Under the pieces are notes generated by a model. The model saw only the letters and a list, made by a program, of their open reading frames with translations. It was not told the origin of the DNA and did no database searches. DNA of 64,000 nt, from positions 3,787,001 through 3,851,000 of the forward strand of contig OX387197.1 in assembly GCA_947561715.1 (NCBI GenBank), given 5' to 3'. This stretch comes from Ascidia mentula (lineage: Eukaryota; Chordata; Ascidiacea; Phlebobranchia; Ascidiidae). Of the stretch, positions 54,969 to 64,000 are shown piece after piece. How positions within the stretch are numbered: position 1 is the stretch's first letter; each line of letters starts with the position of its first letter. Both the position numbers and the translations under genes were made by a program.

Positions 54969-55852
54969 TCATTGGTGACGATATTGGTCACATTTGCGCC
55001 AAGTCGTGCGCTCTGACATTTGAATTTATACTCAATTTAATGTCATTTGGTATCTTCTTGATCGAAGATTTAATGTGGAAGTTCGTCACCATGTTGATGC
55101 AATTGTTTCCCTTGTACTTTACCGGAGTGGTTTTTCAATTAAATTGTTGACATAAATCTCCACAAGTATGCGGATGTATAAACACAGTAAAACGAAACTA
55201 GTTGCGTTTAGTAAACACTTCATTGAGTGCAGTAACCCACATTTGCATACAGGAGTTGTTTTTTACCTAGCGTAGATACCCAAACTACTTCCCGGTATTT
55301 GTAACAAAAAACTTACACAAGTTGTATTACAGATTATTAAGTTCTGCCAATGTTTCGATTTTGACTGATAACAAAAACTTTCGCGTGTAATTACAGGCCC
55401 ACCTTGATAGCGTTTAAATTGCATGATTTGGATTGTTTGCCTGATCTCAAAGTCCTTCTATTGTTTGTCAATCAAATGCCTATCTCTCTTCTGTTTACCC
55501 AGGGTACATAAAATATTTTGCGATACAATTCTGGCGGGATTATGCACTATTGCTTTGTCACTGAGCTATATGATTTAGCTGTCCTATTTTGTAGGATGGA
55601 ATTTATTTTTCGGATTAACCAAGCAACTGCTCAGCTTCATCTGTTATTGTGTGTTAATGATTTCCAATGTTTTATTGCACTTTGTAACATTTGCAGAACC
55701 GTAGGCACAGCAACGTACCGACAGCTGTTAGTTATAGGCGACAGAAAACCTGGCAGGCACAATTAACTGAACTGGATTAAAGTAAATTGTCTGTATGCAT
55801 AGGCTTATGAAGGCACTGTAGTAAATATTTAATGTGATGATCGTGTTTTGTG
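54969..55852. other. Intergenic stretch upstream of gene J
   Basis: About 880 bases with no recognised exon. It lies upstream of gene J on the plus strand and of the possible secreted-protein exon on the minus strand, so it may act as a shared upstream region. Confidence 0.35.
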
Positions 55853-58800
55853 ATGTCCTCTGACAAACTTTCTCGGGTCTACGTTAACGGAATCCCAGAA
55901 GGTTTTAAACCGTTTTTGTTAAAGCTTGCAATCAGGGACTCACTTCAACAGATAGACGAACCGATATCAGTCAAATTCGTTGAACGGGAAGACGGCACAA
56001 TTGAAAGGGACTCTGCAGAAATCAAGCTAAATTATGAGACAAGTACGTTAAATTGTCATTCGACATGTTGTAATATTTCTTAATCAGCTTAGCTGTAATG
56101 CAACAAACAGACAAGCAATTTTATTGCTTTTAAGATTCGTTACGTCACTTTCATTACAGTGATTCTTTTTAGTATACAAAAGACATATGTTCCAGTGAAT
56201 TCATATAACATTATAATCAACGCATTTGTAGGCGCCGAAGTTTTATTGTCCAGTGGATTGAAGATCAAGCATCGTGATAACCTCCATTTACTTGATATCA
56301 CTGCCAGTTTGAAGAGATCACCTCCCATAAACTGTGTCAACATCCAGCCTGGTCAGTGTTTGCTGTCATATTAATATTTATTGGCGCACTCAATGCATTA
56401 GAGATTGTACCAGCAAACGGTAATTCGTCAGTGTGACTGTTACATACAGTTCCTTAGACTGGCATTTAAGAGCTAAGAATTGTACAAAGACTAAGAATTT
56501 TCATCCACAAGATCGCTTCCGTTATTTTGTAGTCAGTAATGTAGGTAGAAAATCCAGAGAAAGAAGAAATAGAGTTGATGTGGAATATTGGCTTCCACCG
56601 AAACAACGGACTGAATCTACCAAGCAGAAACGAGACGAATCTTTTCAACAAGTACGTACGCATGAAACTAAAACCAATCCAAGATACCGAATATCTATGA
56701 TGACTTTTCTTGACAGATGATCGTTTGAACATGAAAATAAAAAGTATAGTTGTCTGAATAGACAATAGTTGATCAAAATCTAACTTGACGCAACTTATTC
56801 GCAACCAGCTTTACAGATCTTACAGGGCGATCATGCCAATCATTCGATTGCATGAAACATAGCAGTTTTACATACTTCAGTATTCACCATTTCAATACAT
56901 TTTTAGAATTGTACATTTTAAAAGCAGAACCAAATCGAATTAAATCGGAGCGACCCCATATATGACACTGTGTACGAAGAATCAACAGCAGCAAAAAATG
57001 AGGACCTTACTAAAGCACCCGAAACCGTGAGTTCACCAGTAAATTTCACGTAGCACTTGTGTTGTTCAACGCAACGATTCAACTCTTGCAGACTGAAATT
57101 GCTTCGTATTCTGACAAACAGTGTAAATAATATATAATCACATTTCAAAACGAACAAACTTTATTAATTCAACACAAAATGTTTAAAATATACCTTTCAA
57201 AAGAGAAACGAATCCGACTCGAATTCCTGTGAAGCGGTTCAAGATGCTGTCCACGAAGAATCGTTAGTAATACACGACAAAGTCTCATTAAAAAAAGGCG
57301 GCGACAAGGTAAGAAATGTTTTTATTCTTTTTTCACACAAAATAGTGTTTATTTCCAGTATACGTTTTTGAATTGGCGACATTGGATTACTTTACAAATG
57401 CAAACTTCTCAAACTGTTTGGTTTGAAAGGGTCGGAAAATCATTCCGGATAAACCAAAAGTATCCCAACCCGCGACAAAAGCCTTGAAACACCCTCTTCC
57501 TTACTTGGAAGGTATAAAAACTCGCATAAATTTTATTCCTAACCTTAGCATATTTAATATGGAAAGCAGTGACGGAATTTCGACCTAACCCGAAAGTGGA
57601 ATCTGATGTAATTGAGTTCATTTCCAAATCTGACCGTGGCTTAGAGATGTTCCGGGATGAGCTTAGAGGTGTAGCTGAAGTCACAATCATCAGAAAGGGC
57701 AGAAACACAACAATTGGTTTCGTTCCCTGTGTCGAGGTACAAGTACTACTCCCAAACCTGGTTAAAAGTTTGTTTGAAATGCTAAGGTTCTAGTCGATCT
57801 CGTTACGGTTACCCGCTACTGTTCTTGTCATTGATACGAGCTGGCTTATTGTCCCGTATGCAATGCATTTCCTCAGAAGATTTTGATTTTGTTTGGTTAA
57901 AAATTGGAATAACTTTTTGTAGGATTCTAACATCAATTTGAAATACAATCAAGCCCATTATGAACTCTGTTGTACCTCAACGATGACCCGAGTTTTCAAA
58001 ACTCTTTGCTCAAAATCGAGAAAATACGAACCATCGAGTGTGGTTAATCTTCGGCAAACGCTGAATTTGTCCGAAGACGATGGGATGTGTAAGGCCAACG
58101 TAGGACGTAATAGGAAGGTGGAGGTATTTGTTAGGTGGGTCGCGAGTTTTTGTTCCGATTGTGACTAGCACATACTTAAGTGTTTGCATTCTCGCATATC
58201 GCGCTTATTACTTATCTCGTGTCCCGTGATGTGTACCGCAACGTAATGTTTGCGTCTTATTGAAGACTGTCTTATTGAATTTAAGTATTTACTTCCAGAT
58301 GGAGCCCACCGCAATATTCCAATTTAACGCTTTATGGTTTTATTGAAGATGTCAACGATGTATTTGTTTATATCGAAAACTATTGCAACTTTGTTGAAGA
58401 TGTGTTAGATTTGCCACACCGACATTACAGGTTTTGTTATACTTTTTTCTGACCCAGTTACAAAAATTTAACTTCCAGTGAAAACTTTTAGCTATGTCTG
58501 AAGATCATTAGACAATAATCATAAACTTTGATGGTCCAATGAGTAAGGCTAAAGTGTGGCACAGAAATGTTAAATACGGGTGTCAAAATTCGTAATTTTG
58601 AAAAGCATGAAACATAGGCCTTATTTTGAGTGAAAGTCGATGTGTATTAACCCGTGAAGAAGGCTTTATTAGTTAAATAAAACCGTAGCAGTGCGCACAA
58701 GTGTAATATATCTTTGTTCATAGAGCATTAAATGATTGCAACATCTGGGCTCACGTCGTCGAAAACTTCCAACAAAACCTTGATTTAAAGTTAGAAAAAA

Positions 58801-61800
58801 GTGCAGCTGGCGGAAAAGTAATAATCAAAGGAAATCGATCACACGCTGGGGAAGCCAAAGATTTCATAAACAACACTCTTATGGTGAAATCAATGTAATT
58901 TTGTACTGTTTCCTGTAAAGCATTAAAGGTTTCTAAACCTCCCAATTATAAGAGAAATACTCCCATCATTTTTCTTGCCAGGGGATCCGTAAAGCCTTAG
59001 TTATTTGTAAGCATTATCGATTTTTTAACAGGATCTGATTACGAAAGAACTTCCCGCCATGGGTAAACGCTTAGACTTCCTTCGGTCGCTCTTGAGTAAG
59101 CGTTCAGATGGATCCTCTACAGACACAGTCGATTTTATGGAGCTAATACAATCCTCATTTGCAAAAGAAAAAATTCGTGGTTTGTTTTGGGGGATCTGGC
59201 TTCATACTTTAAGACAATAAACATCTTTAAACAAGACGTTCAATTTCTAACAGCTATCGATGTAGATTATTCAACTGCTCTTAATGATGGAATCCCAGAT
59301 ATATTTTTTAATCACCATGGTCTTTTATGTAACTTTTGTATAACGACTGCGCCAAAGAACAAATATGAATTTGCCTTAACAATCTGAAATGCTTGTGTAT
59401 TGAATTGTAAAACTTCACATGAAATCTCTTTCTCCAATGTAACAACATTTGCAGTGTCGTTACAAACACAAAATGACCAAGTGTTTCTCGTCTATCGAAA
59501 GTCCGAAGAATTCGACAAGGCCGTGAACGCACTGGCTGAATCTGTAGAACAAAGGACGATCCAGATACGAGAGGGATTTCAAAGGATTATTCACCTTTCA
59601 AGCTGGAAGTTGCTCAAGCAGAAAATATGTACATCTAGCAACAACAAAGTTTACGTGAACGTAGGTGCAATGCTAGTCGTGAAGTTACATAAAATATAGT
59701 AGCCTCAAATATCGGAATTTTTTCATGTATGTTGAAAAAGTACAAAATCAAATACAGTTTTTTTTTATCTTGGAAATTATCGTTTTTTTTGTTTAGGAAA
59801 CAACATCTACCATCGATATAGTCGGATTGAAAATGTTTATAGACCGGTCGCATAAAAAAATAGAAAGTTTTGTAAAAGATCATACAATTGTCACGCGCTT
59901 GGTCGAAGAAAGGAAAGTAGCCATACAATATCTTGAAAAGTATTTTTTGTTGGACAAACACCAGCAAAAAGTTAAATATGAATTTGACGTAGAGAATTCT
60001 GTCGTTAAGATTCATGGAAAACACAGGCTTGTCGAGAAAGGTAAGGACAACAAAGTCGTGATTTGTTTTCGTTTACTGATATAATGGTTAAATTTCCATC
60101 ACTTTGATCAAGTGATAGAGGAAAATTTCGACCTGTCAGTACTCAGTGGGATTACCGCAAAAATATAAACAGAATACTATTTTATACCATTTTTTCCATT
60201 TAAACATACATTTGCAAATATTTTGCAGCTTGTGCTGAGTTACAGAATACGACAAAAGGACTTGTTTTGGAGGAGAGAAATATTTGCCAACCGGGCATGA
60301 CGAAATACTTTACAAGTGGACGGGGGCGTGACCAAATAACGGCAATAGCTCAAACAAATCGTTGCATTGGTGAGGTTGACCCAGAAAACGTGGAACACGT
60401 CACAGGAAAAATTGTTAAGTGTTGTTGTTAATGTAGCATGATTGCGTTTGCTTTTGATTTTCATAGTATAGTTTGCCTACCTGATTTTTTCCCTCTTTGT
60501 TGTAACGAAACTGTAACTCTAAAAAACGTTGCAGATAAGACCAGAATTATCTATGGAAGGTGATGGTAAATTTGAAGTAGTTGTGAAACAAGGTGATGTA
60601 ACCACAAGCTCATGCGAAGCAATTGTCAATTCAACCCATCGATTTGACTTGTCAAGTAGGTTAATTTAAATGCTCTTCTATAAAATACAGTATCACATTA
60701 ACATATTTAGGGACGAGTAGGTATCATAAAAGGCTGCAAATATTTAGGCCAGGTTGGTAAAGCATTGCTCGCCAAAGCGGGTCAGACCATTGCACAGGAA
60801 TGCGCAAACAATCCTATCAGCTCAACAAATAACATGCGGGTCACGTCGGGCGGAAATTTGTGCAAATACATCTTGCATCTGGCGACACCTAACGACACCA
60901 GCCAACTAGAGCAAGTGCTATTTGAGTGTTTGGTTGAGGTTGAAAGACTTGGCGTGAAGAGTGTCGCGCTCCCCACTGTTGGAGCAGGTATTTTATAATA
61001 AAGCTGGTTAATTAGCGGCATTTGTATTTTGGAAAACTTGTATAAAATGAAGGACTTTATTTACCAATATATAACCAAAACGTAAAGACTGCTATGCCAT
61101 GGCCGTAAAGATTTGATTCTTTCATCTAATATAACATATATGTTTCGTTCAGGTGGAATTGGTTTGTCAAGCAGTCAAGCAGCCAAATGCCTTTCCTCAG
61201 CCCTTGACAACTTGCATTTGATTAATCTAGGCAGCCTACAAAGAGTTGAAGTATTCGTGTATCAAGATGAAATGCTTTGGGATTTTCAAACGGAACTTGC
61301 CGTATACACATCCACTCTGGGTTGGTAGAATTGATGTAGATTGAAAACACGAGCTTGGTTCCGATGCTGTTGTACTTTATTTTTAGTTCCACTGGTAATC
61401 GGAATAATCTGTATATTTTACTCAAGAATAAGAAGACTTACCAACTAATTATTTTGTTGCAACAAAAACCTTTGTAAAAAAACTGGAACCCATAATTGAG
61501 ATGTTTAAAATATTTCAGCACGCTGTTCCACTAACGCCTTATATTTTTATGGCATGAGCTTTTATGTAGTTACGTTTGAAAAACTGACACATACGCTGTA
61601 AAATATGTTGCAGCCAGTACAAAGACACCTAAGTTAGAGTTGGAGGAAAAGACTATTTCCAAACCGGACTTGAAGAAACACTTCAGAAATTATCGTAAAC
61701 TCGACCGGGATATTGGGGATGATGATTCTCAAAATAATAAAGATCTTATAACAGGAACAGTAGATAAAGTAAACGAATTTGTCATTATATTACTTGCTTG

Positions 61801-63948
61801 TCTTTTACAATTGCGCAACTAAATTATGCAGGATCACTCCAGTGCAACGGTGGAACGAATCAACAACCAACTGGAAGTGGTTGTGAAACATGGAGACATT
61901 ACCACTAGCTCCTGCGAAGCAATTGTTAATTCCACCCATCGGTTTAACTTGTCAAGTGGGCATAGTTTCAATGTTGTTCAATAATATATGCATATAAGCA
62001 ATAACGCGTTATATATACGGTCTATAAAAATTTTAGGTCATGTTGGTATAGCACTGCTCGCCAAAGCGGGCCAGTCAATCGCACAAGAATGCGCAAACAA
62101 TCCTATCAGCTCAACAAACAACATGCGGGTCACGTCGGGCGGAAATTTGTGCAGATATATCCTACATCTAGCGACACCAAGTGATGTCGACCAGATGGAA
62201 ACGATCCTTTATGAGTGTTTGGTTGAGGTTGACAGACTTGGTGTAAAGAGTGTCGCGCTGCCCACTGTTGGAGCAGGTAAATTATCATTAATATGCGACA
62301 ACTAGATTTCTTATTGTATTTTTCCCTATATTTTCCCTCAGCCTAAAAAACGCTAACTATATATTTACTTCTGGCGGACAAATGTTGAAGATTGTGTTTA
62401 TACATTCAGGTGGAATTGGTTTGTCAAGCACTCAAGCGGCCAAATGCCTTTCCTCAGCTCTTGACAACTTGCATTTGATTAATCTAGGCAGCCTACAAAG
62501 AGTTGAAGTATTCGTGTACCAAGTTGAAATGCTTGGAGATTTCGAAAGAGAACTTGCCAGCCACATATCAGAGGGTAAGTTTGTAAATGTGTGTGCACAT
62601 GATAAGTAAGAAGACTTACAAAACTTACGCTATAGCAACGCGATTGGCAGGAAAACGCAATCTTTAACACACACTTTTTACCTAATCACGAATTACTTAA
62701 GACACTTGTTTTCACAACTACGTTTAGGCAAATTTGAGTTTAACGTGTAACATTTGTATCACAAATTTGCACCAACAGGTGGGAAAAAACAATTTCCTGG
62801 GTCCTTAAATCTTGGTGGAGTTCGGATTTTGTTTTGTTCCACAATGAAGGAGGACGTTGACAAGGTATGGGACAATTCCGTATTTGTTAACTGACAAAAT
62901 CATGCTACTGTTAGACAGGTATAGATACGCTAAAAGTTTTAAAAACAACTCCTATGGTTGTAGATGGCATAACACTGATCATCAGTCGGTATGTTCTCTG
63001 TTTGCACTCGCACAGGCCTTTCAAGCTGTACAGAAAGACATCGCAGAGATGAGTATCGAAAAATCTATTGATGAAACCACAATTGGACATCTGACCGACA
63101 TTGAACTCGAGGAACTTAAAAAGATTGGCAGAAGCAACGATGTTATAATTGAAAAAGCGTCAGACTCGTAAGGCCTTTCCCACATAAATTACTTTGTTTC
63201 GAATTTTCGTAATAATCAGGGCGTTTTCTTCACACAGAAAGATTACATTGCGCGGTTACAAAACAGATGTGTTGGAATGTTTTAACAAAGCAACAGCAAT
63301 CATATTGAAGTTTGAAAAAATCTTGCAACGTTCTCAATATGTGTCGTGGAAATACAAGAATGAAAGTGGAACACAAATTAAGTTTCCAGTTCAAGCCAAC
63401 TATGAACTTGAATCTGCATACCAGGTTTAAGCATAAAATGATTTTCTAGTCGGCCTTGTTCATTTCTGTGGCTCATAAGAAATTGACAATTTGTCGCATT
63501 GTAACAAATACAGCTTGAATTATTTAAATCCTTGCATAGGGGTACAAATCAATGTACATTTTCAGTTCCGGGTTATGTTGAAAGTTTTTGCTAACTTTTT
63601 TTGAACATATTATTTCAGATAAACAAAAAAGGGAAATCAAATGTAAAATTGGCCCCACAAAATGTTCAATATTCGGTTGATTTTTCAAAAATGGAAGCAT
63701 GTGAAGGATCCACGACATACAAAGTTGAAAGAACTATCCTGTCGCCTAAAGGTGACTAAAACAGTTTATATATCTTTGTTATATAAAACGTTATTAATTT
63801 TATGTTCGTTGGTCTCGAAGAGTTTCCGGAATCGTGGGACGACATGAACGGTGAAATGTTCAAAAAGGTTGAATTACTTCCATCTTGCGTTGAATATCAA
63901 CAGGTGCTTCAAAAATACAAAACAACATTAAACGTTGAACCAGTTAAA
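55853..63948 (+). CDS. Gene J: RRM-like, KH-like, two macrodomains and WWE PARP14-like protein, 3' end outside window
   Basis: Exons: 55853-56042, 56160-56351, tentative linkers (about 56449-56653, 56928-57029, 57204-57308), 57570-57736, 57923-58134, 58299-58430, 58724-58883, 59032-59179, 59455-59660, 59797-60040, 60229-60413, 60535-60655, 60748-60987, 61153-61320, 61614-61768, 61832-61955, 62037-62276, 62410-62574, 62779-62864, 63016-63167, 63238-63424, 63619-63751, 63821-63948. RRM-like start: SRVYVNGIPEGFKPFLLK. KH-like: LDLKLEKSAAGGKVIIKGN. Two near-identical macrodomains (60535-61320, 61832-62574) with CEAIVNSTHRF and GGIGLSS. WWE-like: YVSWKYKNESG. Phases agree from 57570 on; joins among the linker exons are not settled. 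The catalytic exons, expected within about 500 bases, lie past the window end. Architecture is close to vertebrate PARP14. Confidence 0.85.
60535..62574 (+). repeat. Tandem macrodomain duplication inside gene J
   Basis: Exons 60535-60655, 60748-60987 and 61153-61320 are repeated as 61832-61955, 62037-62276 and 62410-62574. The middle and last exons are nearly identical in DNA, including ISSTNNMRVTSGGNLC and SALDNLHLINLGSLQRVEV. The introns differ more, so either the copying was followed by purifying selection on exons or gene conversion has re-matched them. Confidence 0.9.
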
Positions 63949-64000
63949 GTAAGTTTCGAAACCCCTTTAAAACCACTATGCTTCAACTTTAACTTGACTT

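Noticed and set aside
56449-56653. Basic linker exon in gene J
   Set aside because: Open and plausible, but its phase does not join cleanly to 56160-56351, so it is kept only as tentative in the gene J model.

Overview
The window is animal DNA, about two-thirds AT, with split genes, GT-AG introns mostly of 60 to 500 bases, and no bacterial features. Gene content (PARP14-like macro-PARPs, a collagen-fibrinogen lectin, hammerhead-bearing repeats, a Harbinger-like MITE, a hAT-like element and a decayed Ty3/gypsy copy) fits an invertebrate. Compact introns and PARP14-type architecture suggest a tunicate or similar marine deuterostome, but the species cannot be fixed from sequence alone.

The main feature is a cluster of PARP14-like mono-ADP-ribosyltransferase genes on both strands. 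Gene A (+, 1119-8202) and gene H (+, 36673-43396) are sister genes with several macrodomains, a WWE-like region and a PARP catalytic domain. Gene D (-, 21888-17285) has an RRM-like start, two macrodomains, WWE-like region and PARP domain. Genes E (-, 28285-23982) and G (+, 32711-35658) have an RRM-like N-terminus, WWE-like region and PARP domain but no macrodomain. Genes I (-, 52378-46458) and J (+, 55853 to beyond the window end) are longer and add KH-like modules. Relics of the same family lie at 262-412, 15327-15656, 30565-31290 and 44791-45640. Exon lengths and phases (175 and about 275 nt catalytic exons, 190 nt first exon, 240 nt and 342 nt macrodomain exons) are shared by all members, so the array arose by duplication, inversion and exon shuffling. 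Exon coordinates were placed by hand from splice signals, homology between members and reading phase.

One unrelated gene is secure: a minus-strand ficolin-like gene (13057-9795) with signal peptide, collagen stretch and C-terminal fibrinogen domain. Its last intron holds a 1.09 kb near-perfect palindrome carrying a hammerhead-like core in each arm. A second, smaller palindrome in an intron of gene I (50187-50497) holds two complete type I hammerhead ribozymes facing opposite ways. These are the most unusual signals in the window.

Other non-coding features are an 18-bp minisatellite (16219-16782) with a 126-bp higher-order unit, a 135-bp Harbinger-like MITE, a foldback element with a tRNA-like core, a 590-bp hAT-like element inside a broken Ty3/gypsy fossil, and a duplicated block (about 43.85-44.4 kb and 53.6-54.2 kb) with coding-like minus-strand exons. 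Functionally, the PARP genes look like a lineage-expanded set of ADP-ribosylation writers and readers of the kind linked to antiviral and inflammatory responses, beside a secreted pattern-recognition lectin; that immune reading is inference from families.
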